In this document: positions 14,420-21,345 of the stretch, one piece after another
Numbering within the stretch: position 1 is the stretch's first letter
How the letters are laid out: each line of letters opens with the position of its first letter
Origin: SIG575 sp045542485
GTDB taxonomy: Bacteria > Bacillota > Clostridia > Oscillospirales > Acutalibacteraceae
Direction: 5' to 3'
Assembly: GCA_045542485.1 (NCBI GenBank)
Contig: JAZQLC010000041.1
Location: forward strand, 1-21,345
DNA length: 21,345 nucleotides
Program-made: the position numbers and the translations under genes
Notes under the pieces: model-generated
Database searches by the model: none
Told to the model about the DNA's origin: nothing
Seen by the model: the letters and a program-made list of their open reading frames with translations, nothing else

Positions 14420-14457
14420 AGGAACTCGGCTTTTTTCGCGTCGAGTTCCTTTTTTAT
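14420..14457. terminator. Hairpin between ileS and the zinc-ribbon gene
   Basis: Stem AGGAACTCG/CGAGTTCCT (14420-14428 with 14442-14450) has a 13-nt loop containing TTTTTT. The best T-tract (TTTTTTATTTT) is on the plus strand, while ileS and the next gene run on the minus strand, where the tail is only GATTTCTTTAG. It is probably the ileS terminator, perhaps leaky, and also blocks antisense transcription. Confidence 0.65.
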
Positions 14458-14458
14458 T

Positions 14459-17400
14459 TTACATCTTCTTAACGCCGAAAGTTACTTTCTCGCCGTTGAT
14501 ATCCCACTCTGCGGTATAGCCCTCAAGTGAGCCTGAAACATATGCATCTGCAAGAACATCTGTCATAATTTCAGATTTATTGTTTTCAAAGATCTCTGCC
14601 AGTTTATCGTTGCCTGAGATGTAAACAGTAATGTGGTCAGGCACATCAAAGTCTGCATCCTTTCTCATTGTCTGAATCTTTGAAACCATTTCACGGACAA
14701 AGCCTTCTTCGATAAGCTCATCTGTGAGAGTTGTGTCAATTGCAACTGTCACACCGCCGTCTGCAAGTGAGAAGAAGCCTGTCTTCTGTGTTGCTTCAAT
14801 AAGAAGGTCGCTTTCTTCAAGGTCGATTACCATATCGCCAAGGTCAAGCTTGAGAACACCCGTTGTGTCAAGCTCTTTCTTCGCAGCGCTGCCGTCGATT
14901 TCAGAAAGCTTTGTTCTGATATCGTTAAGGCGTTTGCCGTACTTGGGACCTAATGTCTTCATCTGAGGCTTGAAGTTGTATGAAAGCATACTGTCAACAT
15001 CCTCGATGAATGAAACTTCCTTGATATTAAGCTCATCTTCGATAATCTTCTTATAGAACTCGTTAAGCTCTCTCTCGCCCTTTACATACATAGCGCCGAG
15101 AGGCTGACGGTTTTTGATGTTTGAACCGTTTCTTGCTGCACGGCCGAGAGTTACAATTTTAAGTACCTCGTCCATATTTTCCTCAAGCTCTTTGTCGATG
15201 AGTGATTCGTCAACTTCGGGGAATGAGCAAAGGTGGATACTTTCTTCAGCGCTTTCGTCTACTGAACGAACAAGATTCTGATAGATTTCTTCAGAAATGA
15301 AGGGTACCATAGGTGCTGCAGTTTTTGCAGTTGTAACGAGAGCAGTGTAAAGAGTCATATAAGCATTAATCTTATCCTTAGTCATTTCCTGTGCCCAGTA
15401 ACGCTCTCTGCCTCTGCGCACGTACCAGTTACTCATTTCGTCTACAAAGCTCTGGAGAGCCTTTGCAGCCTCAGGAATCTTGTAGTTAGCAAGGCAATCG
15501 TCAACATCCTTAACCATTGAATTAAGGCGTGAGAGAAGCCATTTATCCATAACTGAAAGAGATTCTGTATCAAGAGTATGCTTTGTGGGGTCAAATGAGT
15601 CAATGTCTGCATAGAGAACATAGAATGCATATGTGTTCCACAATGTACCCATAAACTTACGCTGACCTTCTGTTACTGCCTTTGCGTGGAAACGGTTGGG
15701 AAGCCAGGGTGCTGAGTTAGTGTAGAAGTACCAACGGATAGCGTCTGCACCGTGCTGTTCAAGTGCATCGAAGGGGTCAACTGCGTTACCCTTTGACTTT
15801 GACATCTTCTGACCGTTTTCATCCTGAACGTGACCGAGAACGATAACGTTCTTGAAAGGAGCCTTATTGAAGATAAGTGTTGAAATTGCAAGGAGTGAAT
15901 AGAACCAACCTCTTGTCTGGTCAACAGCCTCTGAGATGAAGTCTGCAGGGAACTGTGCCTCGAAGAGCTCCTTATTCTCGAAAGGATAGTGATGCTGTGC
16001 GAAAGGCATAGCACCTGAGTCAAACCAGCAGTCAATAACCTCGGGAACGCGTGTCATAGCCTTACCGCAGACGGGACATTTAACATTCACTTCGTCAATG
16101 TAAGGTCTGTGAAGTTCAATCTCGTCAGGACAGTTGTCTGACATTGATTTCAGTTCTTCGATGCTTCCGATTGCGTGTCTGTGACCGCATTCACATTCCC
16201 AGATATTGAGAGGAGTACCCCAGTAACGGTTACGGCTGATGCCCCAGTCCTGAACATTTTCAAGCCAGTCACCAAATCTGCCCTTACCGATGCTTTCGGG
16301 AATCCAATTGATTGTATTGTTGTTTCTGATAAGGTCATCACGCACATCAGTCATTCTGATAAACCATGATTCTCTTGCGTAATAGATGAGAGGAGTGTCA
16401 CATCTCCAGCAGTGAGGATAGCTGTGCTCAAACTTGGGAGCATCAAAGAGAAGTCCTCTCTTTTCAAGGTCGATAAGCACTTCCTTGTCAGCATCCTTGC
16501 AGAACATTCCTGCAAAGGGAGTTTCCTCTGTCATATTACCCTTACTGTCAACAAGCTGAACGAAGGGAAGGTCGTACTTTCTGCCCACATTTGCGTCGTC
16601 TTCACCGAATGCAGGAGCGATGTGAACGATACCTGTACCGTCTGTAAGTGTAACATAGCCGTCACAGGTTACAAAATAGGCCTTTTTGTGCTGTTTTTCG
16701 ATAATTTCACCGCAGCAATCGAAGAGAGGCTCATATTCCTTGTATTCAAGGTCTTTACCTACATATGTTTCGATAATTTCGTAGGGAGCAGTTTCCTTTT
16801 CGCCGCCGAGAATTTTCTCACAGAGTGCCTCAGCAAGAATATATGTGTAGCCGTCTGCAGTCTTAACTCTTACATAAGCCTCAACAGGGTTTACGCAAAG
16901 AGCAAGGTTTGAGGGAAGAGTCCAGGGAGTTGTTGTCCATGCAAGGAAATATGCGTCCTCACCCTTGATTTTGAATCTTGCGATTGCAGAGCGTTCTTTG
17001 ACATCCTTATAGCCCTGAGCAACCTCGTGTGATGAAAGAGGTGTACCGCAACGAGGGCAGTAGGGAACAATTTTGAAGCCTTTGTAAAGGAGTCCCTTAT
17101 CAAAAATCTGTTTCAGTGCCCACCACTCTGATTCAATGAAACTGTTGTGGTATGTTACATAGGGGTCATCCATATCAGCCCAGAAGCCGACAGTTGATGA
17201 GAAATCCTCCCACATACCTTTATATTTCCATACGCTTTCCTTACATTTGTCAATGAAGGGAGCGATGCCGTATTCTTCAATCTGCTCTTTGCCGTCAAGG
17301 CCGAGAAGCTTTTCAACTTCAAGCTCAACGGGAAGACCGTGAGTATCCCAACCTGCTTTTCTGGGAACCTGATAGCCTTTCATTGTGCGGTAACGGGGAA

Positions 17401-17596
17401 TCATATCCTTGATAACACGGGTAAGCACGTGGCCGATATGAGCCTTACCGTTTGCAGTGGGAGGGCCGTCGTAGAAAACATAGGGCTCACCCTGACGCGC
17501 ACTTGATTTTTCAAAGATTTTGTTTTCTTTCCAGAAATTTTCAACTTCTTTTTCACGCTCTGTAAAGCTGAGGTTCGTCGGAACTTTCTTGTACAT
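14459..17596 (-). CDS. ileS: Isoleucyl-tRNA synthetase, long eukaryotic-like type (IleS2)
   Basis: This class I synthetase charges tRNA-Ile and edits misactivated valine. It shows the HIGH motif in GKAHIGHVLTR (53-56) and KMSKS (597-601). The editing domain CP1 has FLAWTTTPWTLPSN and GTGIVHIAPAFGEDD. Zinc-binding pairs include CPRCG, CWRCD and CPVCG. The 1045-aa length, the N-terminal FTEREKEVENFWKENKIFEKS region and the RAGWDTHGLPVELEVEK type of segment match the type II (eukaryotic-like) family, which is usually less sensitive to mupirocin than the about 930-aa type I. ATG 17594-17596 is preceded by AAAGGAAGA. A T-box leader upstream makes expression depend on uncharged tRNA-Ile. Confidence 0.97.
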   Translation of the reverse strand: MYKKVPTNLSFTEREKEVENFWKENKIFEKSSARQGEPYVFYDGPPTANGKAHIGHVLTRVIKDMIPRYRTMKGYQVPRKAGWDTHGLPVELEVEKLLGLDGKEQIEEYGIAPFIDKCKESVWKYKGMWEDFSSTVGFWADMDDPYVTYHNSFIESEWWALKQIFDKGLLYKGFKIVPYCPRCGTPLSSHEVAQGYKDVKERSAIARFKIKGEDAYFLAWTTTPWTLPSNLALCVNPVEAYVRVKTADGYTYILAEALCEKILGGEKETAPYEIIETYVGKDLEYKEYEPLFDCCGEIIEKQHKKAYFVTCDGYVTLTDGTGIVHIAPAFGEDDANVGRKYDLPFVQLVDSKGNMTEETPFAGMFCKDADKEVLIDLEKRGLLFDAPKFEHSYPHCWRCDTPLIYYARESWFIRMTDVRDDLIRNNNTINWIPESIGKGRFGDWLENVQDWGISRNRYWGTPLNIWECECGHRHAIGSIEELKSMSDNCPDEIELHRPYIDEVNVKCPVCGKAMTRVPEVIDCWFDSGAMPFAQHHYPFENKELFEAQFPADFISEAVDQTRGWFYSLLAISTLIFNKAPFKNVIVLGHVQDENGQKMSKSKGNAVDPFDALEQHGADAIRWYFYTNSAPWLPNRFHAKAVTEGQRKFMGTLWNTYAFYVLYADIDSFDPTKHTLDTESLSVMDKWLLSRLNSMVKDVDDCLANYKIPEAAKALQSFVDEMSNWYVRRGRERYWAQEMTKDKINAYMTLYTALVTTAKTAAPMVPFISEEIYQNLVRSVDESAEESIHLCSFPEVDESLIDKELEENMDEVLKIVTLGRAARNGSNIKNRQPLGAMYVKGERELNEFYKKIIEDELNIKEVSFIEDVDSMLSYNFKPQMKTLGPKYGKRLNDIRTKLSEIDGSAAKKELDTTGVLKLDLGDMVIDLEESDLLIEATQKTGFFSLADGGVTVAIDTTLTDELIEEGFVREMVSKIQTMRKDADFDVPDHITVYISGNDKLAEIFENNKSEIMTDVLADAYVSGSLEGYTAEWDINGEKVTFGVKKM

Positions 17597-17613
17597 CGTA
17601 AAATCTTCCTTTC

Positions 17614-17872
17614 ATAAAAAATGCTCCCGTCCCGGAACAGGACGAAAGCAACTTCGTTTAACCACCTATTTCCATACAATCATATGGTTTCCGATAACGG
17701 CGGAAGCCGACACATCTTAATAGTCTGACGCACAAGGGCAATTCAGTCGTTCAGCGTGTGACTCAGGAGTGATGTTCACAGAAAAGATACTCTTCATCAG
17801 GCTCTCACCGTCCCTGATTCGCTTGGGATTTTCTCTTAACGCTACTGTCTCCGTCACAGTCTTTACTATATC
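17614..17872 (-). promoter_or_regulatory. T-box riboswitch leader of ileS (Ile-specific)
   Basis: On the minus strand the 5' leader has stem I with GGTGAGAGCC and a specifier region GAAC-ATC-ACTCC, with ATC (Ile) at 17771-17773. The T-box AGGTGGTTAAACGAAG is at 17652-17667; its TGGT (17661-17664) is expected to pair with the ACCA end of tRNA-Ile. The terminator stem GCTTTCGTCC/GGACGGGAGC (17640-17649 with 17623-17632, two G-T pairs) is followed by six T (17616-17621). The alternative antiterminator pairs AATAGG with CCTGTT and ACGAAG with CTTTCGT, leaving the 7-nt bulge TGGTTAA. Uncharged tRNA-Ile would allow readthrough into ileS. Confidence 0.9.
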
Positions 17873-17878
17873 CTATAT

Positions 17879-17907
17879 ATGATATCACAACATTTTAAAA
17901 ATGTCAA
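17879..17907 (-). promoter_or_regulatory. Sigma-A promoter of the ileS T-box leader
   Basis: TTGACA (17902-17907), a 17-nt spacer and extended -10 TGA-TATCAT (TATCAT 17879-17884) on the minus strand place the start of transcription near 17872. The -35 box contains the TGA stop (17904-17906) of the preceding lipase-like gene. Confidence 0.83.
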
Positions 17908-19103
17908 TTAAACTGTTTAAAATCTTCATTATCAAAAACAGAAGTTATGCTCTCGTCCTTAAGGAGAAGACCGCAGAGCTTAAGCAGATGGTCAGTTTTC
18001 GCAGCACCTTCGTGATCCATCCCCTTATAGAACCATACTCTGTCCCTGATAGCACTTGTTGACACATCAATTTCTTCCGATAAATCACCGCAGGTTGCAC
18101 CCATTGAGCAGGATGCAGTGTCAACGATTCCGTCTGAATGTCGCATATCGGGTCTGAACATTTTCTCCATAGGCAGACCGTATCCGCAGAGGGAGAAAAA
18201 CTCGATTCCGTTTTCTCTCTGCTTTTCAATAAAGGACTTGAAATCCTTTCTGATAGCAAAATTTTCTTCGCATATACGGGTAAGATTCTCACTTCTCTCA
18301 TGCTTTGATGCCACAGCCTCATAATCACCGTGAGGAATTGCACCCCATCCAACAGAAGAGCGGTAAAGAACCTTGTGACGAAGAGCTAAAAAAATGGAGT
18401 CCACTATCCTGCCTCTTGTCTTCTTTGTAAGAAGTGAGCAAAGCTTTTTCAGTTCTTTGGGGATAATATCATCCTCATACTGTGCAAAGCTCCCGTCAAT
18501 AAGTCTGAGTGCAAGGCTTGAGCCGTCATAAGCAGGTACAACACCCACAACGCGGTTAATGTGTCCCCTTTCGCCGTGTTTATTCACATATGCAGTGGAA
18601 ATAGTACCACCGAGACTGACGGGTACAAGGTTCACTTTTTCGACATTTCTCTGTTTCATAACATCTGAAATGAATTCATCAAGCTCACGGACAACCTTTT
18701 CAGTGTTGCCGAATGAGTTATATGTGAAGAAATAGAAATTTTCTTCGCCGATTTCACAAGCGATTTTATCCACAGGAAGCATACGCCTGATGTATCTTTT
18801 TTCATCCTCGGTACATTCAGCAAAACTGTTTCTGTATCTCTCAACTTCCAGAATATGCACTTCGTTTCCGTCCTCGTCAAGAGAGAGACCGTCAATCTGT
18901 CTTGAAAGCTCATTATACACAGCCTTTGACAAACCCGCATCACAACGGGTAATAACGGAGCCGATGAAAGGCAGAACAATCTTACCGACAAGCTTTTTTG
19001 TGTCGATGTCGATAGGCCATACCCTTTTGCCGTCTTCCGTGTTTCTCACAACAGACTGCCCGATACCTGCAATCGCGATAGCAGGATAAACTTTTCCTGA
19101 CAT
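17904..19103 (-). CDS. LCAT/lipase-like alpha/beta-hydrolase fold protein, function unknown
   Basis: This 399-aa protein has no clear signal peptide (the start MSGKVYPAIAIAGIGQS looks like the first strand and oxyanion region). The best motif is VNLVPVSLGGTISTAYVNKHG: a strand, nucleophile elbow with S163, and helix, as in LCAT-like lipases where the usual form is GHSMGG. Before it, FYFFTYNSFGNTEKVVRELDEFI matches the FxYDWR-helix of that family. A candidate catalytic His is H364 in KGMDHEGAAKTDHLL. S163 is followed by LGG as expected but preceded by PV rather than GH. GAGGTG is 5 nt from the ATG, and it has its own promoter. Substrate and localisation are unknown. Confidence 0.7.
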   Translation of the reverse strand: MSGKVYPAIAIAGIGQSVVRNTEDGKRVWPIDIDTKKLVGKIVLPFIGSVITRCDAGLSKAVYNELSRQIDGLSLDEDGNEVHILEVERYRNSFAECTEDEKRYIRRMLPVDKIACEIGEENFYFFTYNSFGNTEKVVRELDEFISDVMKQRNVEKVNLVPVSLGGTISTAYVNKHGERGHINRVVGVVPAYDGSSLALRLIDGSFAQYEDDIIPKELKKLCSLLTKKTRGRIVDSIFLALRHKVLYRSSVGWGAIPHGDYEAVASKHERSENLTRICEENFAIRKDFKSFIEKQRENGIEFFSLCGYGLPMEKMFRPDMRHSDGIVDTASCSMGATCGDLSEEIDVSTSAIRDRVWFYKGMDHEGAAKTDHLLKLCGLLLKDESITSVFDNEDFKQFN

Positions 19104-19120
19104 AAAATCACCTCAGTATA

Positions 19121-19149
19121 ACTTTACCATATTAAAAACATACTGTCAA
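19121..19149 (-). promoter_or_regulatory. Sigma-A promoter of the lipase-like gene
   Basis: On the minus strand, TTGACA (19144-19149), a 17-nt spacer and the extended -10 TGG-TAAAGT (TAAAGT 19121-19126) precede the gene, giving a very short leader of about 10-15 nt with GAGGTG (19109-19114) as the ribosome binding site. Confidence 0.7.
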
Positions 19150-19159
19150 ACTATAATTT

Positions 19160-19196
19160 AATACGGCTCTCACAATAAAAAAGTGAAAGCCGTATT
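19160..19196. terminator. Terminator hairpin after the GNAT gene
   Basis: Stem AATACGGCT/AGCCGTATT (19160-19168 with 19188-19196) continues past one C/A mismatch as TCAC/GTGA, with an A-rich loop that is TTTTTTATT on the minus strand. It starts 4 nt after the acetyltransferase stop and lies just upstream of the lipase-like gene's -35 box. Confidence 0.75.
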
Positions 19197-19199
19197 TTA

Positions 19200-19676
19200 T
19201 CAAAGTATAATCTCCATTTCCCTTTTCTGAGTGGTAAAACCGCATTTTTCGTAGAATTTTACGGCGTTTTCATTAAACTCCCACACATTAAGTTCAATGG
19301 AAGAAACATTCATTTTCTTAGCCTCTTCAATAACCGACTCCATAAGAATTCTGCCGATATTCATCTTTCGGTATTTTTCATCTACGCAGAAATCGTCAAT
19401 ATAGATAAACCGTCTCGCAACGAGGGCTTTTGTATCGGTCACTTCTTTTATTATGCAAAAAGCATATCCCACCACACCGTCGCTTTCGTCTGTGGCCACG
19501 AAAACCGGTGTTTTCTCATCTTTCAGAATTTCTTCAATTTCCTGCTCGTTATATTTCTGCAGATTGTCTTTGTAAATATCCGGTCTGCCCGAGTGGTGAA
19601 GTTCGCCGATAGACCTGAGCATCTCGGCGATTTTCGGCACATCTTTCGCCTGAGCTTTTCTGATTTTTATTTCCAT
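19200..19676 (-). CDS. GNAT-family N-acetyltransferase
   Basis: This 158-aa cytoplasmic acetyltransferase has a clear GNAT domain: IKIRKAQAKDVPKIAEML (motif C region), VFVATDESDGVVGYAFCI, then motif A FIYIDDFCVDEKYRKMNIGRILM with the acetyl-CoA loop R-K-M-N-I-G-R, and motif B IELNVWEFNENAVKFYEKCGF. The HHSGRPDIYK segment near the N-terminus recurs in a subgroup of such enzymes. ATG 19674-19676 is chosen because AGAAGGTGA precedes it; a longer frame would begin at 19715 without a ribosome binding site. It has its own promoter and terminator. The substrate is unknown. Confidence 0.9.
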   Translation of the reverse strand: MEIKIRKAQAKDVPKIAEMLRSIGELHHSGRPDIYKDNLQKYNEQEIEEILKDEKTPVFVATDESDGVVGYAFCIIKEVTDTKALVARRFIYIDDFCVDEKYRKMNIGRILMESVIEEAKKMNVSSIELNVWEFNENAVKFYEKCGFTTQKREMEIIL

Positions 19677-19705
19677 TCCGTCACCTTCTTTTAATTTCGG
19701 TTTAC

Positions 19706-19734
19706 ATAATAGCACATCACACAGAAAATTTCAA
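19706..19734 (-). promoter_or_regulatory. Sigma-A promoter of the GNAT gene at 19676
   Basis: TTGAAA (19729-19734), a 17-nt spacer and extended -10 TGC-TATTAT (TATTAT 19706-19711), read on the minus strand, give a leader of roughly 25 nt. The promoter begins about 14 nt after the tuf terminator stem. Confidence 0.72.
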
Positions 19735-19747
19735 ACAAAAAAACAAA

Positions 19748-19776
19748 CACCACAAACTCACGAGGAGTCTGTGGTG
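19748..19776 (-). terminator. Intrinsic terminator of tuf
   Basis: The stem CACCACA/TGTGGTG (19748-19754 with 19770-19776) extends inward after one mismatch as ACTC/GAGT. On the minus strand it is followed by TTTGTTTTTTTG, a good U-tract, 38 nt after the tuf stop. The plus-strand side also has a T-run (TTTTTT). Confidence 0.88.
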
Positions 19777-19813
19777 CTTTTTTAAATTAATTGATAACGC
19801 TTCGAGCAGTTAA

Positions 19814-21010
19814 TTATTCAGCGATTGCTGTAACAACGCCTGAACCAACTGTACGGCCACCTTCACGGATAGCGAAACGAAGACCTTCTTCGATAGCGAT
19901 AGGAGTGATGAGTTCAACATCCATATCAACGTTATCACCAGGCATACACATTTCTGTGCCTTCGGGAAGGCTGATTACGCCTGTAACGTCAGTTGTTCTG
20001 AAATAGAACTGAGGTCTGTAATTGTTGAAGAAAGGTGTGTGACGGCCGCCTTCATTCTTTGTAAGAACGTAAACCTGACCCTTGAATTTTGTGTGGGGGT
20101 TGATTGTGCCGGGCTTTGAAAGAACCTGACCACGTTCGATTTCTGATCTCTGGATACCACGAAGGAGAGCACCGATGTTGTCACCAGCTTCTGCATAATC
20201 GAGGAGCTTGTGGAACATTTCAACACCTGTACAAACTGTCTTTCTTCTTTCTTCTGAAAGACCAACGATTTCAAGTTCTTCACCAACTTTGAGCTGACCT
20301 CTTTCAACTCTACCTGTTGCAACTGTACCACGACCTGTGATTGTGAATACGTCTTCAACGGGCATAAGGAAGGGAAGGTCTGCTTTACGGTCGGGAGTGG
20401 GGATGTAGCTGTCTACTGCAGCCATGAGTTCCCAGATGGGAGCACAAGCATCGTCATCAGCTGAAGCAGCTTCAAGAGCTTTAAGAGCTGAACCTTTGAT
20501 GATGGGTGTGTCATCGCCGGGGAATTCGTACTCATCAAGAGTTTCTCTGATTTCCATTTCAACGAGTTCGAGGCGCTCTTCGTCGTCAACCTGGTCACAT
20601 TTGTTCATGAATACGATGATGTAGGGAACGCCAACCTGACGAGCAAGGAGAAGGTGTTCTTTTGTCTGAGCCATGGGGCCGTCAGTTGCAGCGATAACAA
20701 GGATAGCGCCGTCCATCTGAGCAGCACCTGTGATCATGTTCTTGATATAGTCAGCATGACCGGGGCAGTCAACGTGAGCGTAGTGACGAGCTTCTGTCTC
20801 GTACTCAACGTGTGATGTGTTGATTGTGATACCACGTTCTCTTTCTTCGGGAGCCTTATCGATGTTTGCGTAATCGATGAAGTCTGCCTGACCCTTAGAA
20901 GCGAGAGTCTTTGTGATAGCTGCTGTAAGTGTTGTTTTACCATGGTCAACGTGGCCGATTGTACCAATGTTAACATGGGGTTTACTTCTTTCAAATTTTT
21001 CCTTTGCCAT
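19814..21010 (-). CDS. tuf: Elongation factor Tu
   Basis: EF-Tu delivers aminoacyl-tRNA to the ribosome with GTP. The 398-aa protein shows G1 GHVDHGKT (19-26), the switch I region ERERGITI with the essential Thr, DCPGH (G3), NKCD (G4) and the domain 2/3 sequences GTVATGRVERG and a final GGRTVGSGVVTAI. ATG 21008-21010 follows AGGAGG (21020s) with good spacing. It lies downstream of fusA on the same strand, the standard str-operon order, and also has a separate promoter. Length and sequence are fully typical; elfamycin-binding residues were not assessed. Confidence 0.99.
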   Translation of the reverse strand: MAKEKFERSKPHVNIGTIGHVDHGKTTLTAAITKTLASKGQADFIDYANIDKAPEERERGITINTSHVEYETEARHYAHVDCPGHADYIKNMITGAAQMDGAILVIAATDGPMAQTKEHLLLARQVGVPYIIVFMNKCDQVDDEERLELVEMEIRETLDEYEFPGDDTPIIKGSALKALEAASADDDACAPIWELMAAVDSYIPTPDRKADLPFLMPVEDVFTITGRGTVATGRVERGQLKVGEELEIVGLSEERRKTVCTGVEMFHKLLDYAEAGDNIGALLRGIQRSEIERGQVLSKPGTINPHTKFKGQVYVLTKNEGGRHTPFFNNYRPQFYFRTTDVTGVISLPEGTEMCMPGDNVDMDVELITPIAIEEGLRFAIREGGRTVGSGVVTAIAE

Positions 21011-21055
21011 AAGAAATAGCCTCCTTTTGACTAATTAAATTATTAATTTGGTTCA

Positions 21056-21071
21056 TTATGCATACGCATAA
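21056..21071. repeat. Short inverted repeat at the start of the tuf transcript
   Basis: TTATGC-ATAC-GCATAA (21056-21071, plus strand) is a 6-bp inverted repeat with a 4-nt centre. It covers the expected transcription start, 5 nt downstream of the -10 box on the minus strand. It could be a weak 5' hairpin or an operator, or chance. Confidence 0.4.
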
Positions 21072-21075
21072 CAGT

Positions 21076-21104
21076 ATTGTATCAAGTTTTTAAGATAATT
21101 TCAA
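21076..21104 (-). promoter_or_regulatory. Sigma-A promoter of tuf
   Basis: TTGAAA (21099-21104), a 17-nt spacer and extended -10 TGA-TACAAT (TACAAT 21076-21081) on the minus strand lie in the 107-nt gap between fusA and tuf. It would add independent transcription of tuf on top of str-operon readthrough, since no terminator is seen between the two genes. Confidence 0.75.
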
Positions 21105-21117
21105 GTCTTTTTTGAAA

Positions 21118-21345
21118 TTAGCCTTTAGTTCTTGCGCTGATAACTTCTTCAGCAATGCTTCTCGGTACTTCCATGTAACAATCGGGTTCCATAGCGTACT
21201 GAGCACGACCCTGAGTTTTTGAACGAAGGTGTGTTGCATAGCGGAACATTGATGCAAGAGGAACAAGAGCGTTAACCTGAGTTGCGCCGATTCTTGCTTC
21301 CATACCCTGCATAAGACCACGACGAGAGTTGATGTCACCGATAAC
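21118..21345 (-). CDS. fusA: Elongation factor G, C-terminal end (5' part outside window)
   Basis: The last 75 codons and stop (21118-21120) of the translocase EF-G are present. The frame reads VIGDINSRRGLMQGMEARIG, then NALVPLASMFRYATHLRSKTQGRAQYAMEPDCYMEV and ends PRSIAEEVISARTKG. These are the conserved domain V (ribosome-facing) sequences: GD-x-N-RRG, the MFGYAT-LRS-TQGRA block and the EVP tail. Position directly upstream of tuf agrees with the str operon. rpsG and rpsL would be expected beyond the right edge. Confidence 0.97.
   Translation of the reverse strand, partial: VIGDINSRRGLMQGMEARIGATQVNALVPLASMFRYATHLRSKTQGRAQYAMEPDCYMEVPRSIAEEVISARTKG

Noticed and set aside
17614..17900. A missed small gene in the 307-nt gap upstream of ileS
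   Set aside because: The gap is fully explained by a T-box leader and its promoter.

Overview
The window looks like a chromosomal segment of a low-to-mid GC Clostridia-type Firmicute, plausibly a gut Oscillospirales/Ruminococcaceae-like lineage. The grounds are strong AGGAGG/GAGGTG ribosome binding sites, TTGACA plus extended -10 sigma-A promoters, a T-box leader on ileS, a eukaryotic-like (type II) isoleucyl-tRNA synthetase, TTG starts and clostridial-type ABC exporters. No mobile element, CRISPR array, tRNA or rRNA is visible. Lineage below phylum/class is inference.

Left arm (1-6110, minus strand). A consensus promoter drives greA, then lysS, two GT2 glycosyltransferases and the permease and ATPase of a Wzm/Wzt (TagGH)-type polysaccharide exporter that runs off the left edge. 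A housekeeping pair (transcript-cleavage factor and LysRS) is therefore the promoter-proximal part of a cell-surface glycan operon. Upstream of greA is an unrecognised 270-residue protein gene whose TGA stop lies inside the greA -35 box.

Middle (6160-13760, plus strand). A small secreted acidic protein is followed by three consecutive hairpins. Next comes a YtrB-like ABC ATPase with an overlapping six-helix permease, both starting with TTG. Then come a SanA-like DUF218 protein, a short aromatic-acid-exporter/FUSC-like membrane protein, a GNAT whose ribosome binding site lies in a hairpin, a membrane-anchored GDPD-fold protein lacking the family's catalytic residues, the copper exporter copA and the chaperone copZ. 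A strong hairpin closes this block.

Right arm (13769-21345, minus strand). This holds a zinc-ribbon membrane protein with 36-bp coding minisatellite repeats; ileS behind an Ile-specific T-box with a divergent antiterminator bulge; an LCAT/lipase-like alpha/beta hydrolase; a GNAT acetyltransferase; tuf; and the 3' end of fusA.

Most of the window is ordinary core-genome material. I did not find a clearly new multi-gene system. The more unusual items are the degenerate GDPD next to copA/copZ, the sequestered GNAT ribosome binding site, the lipase-like protein with a non-glycine nucleophile elbow, the T-box variant, and two TTGACA -35 boxes that contain the stop codon of the preceding gene.
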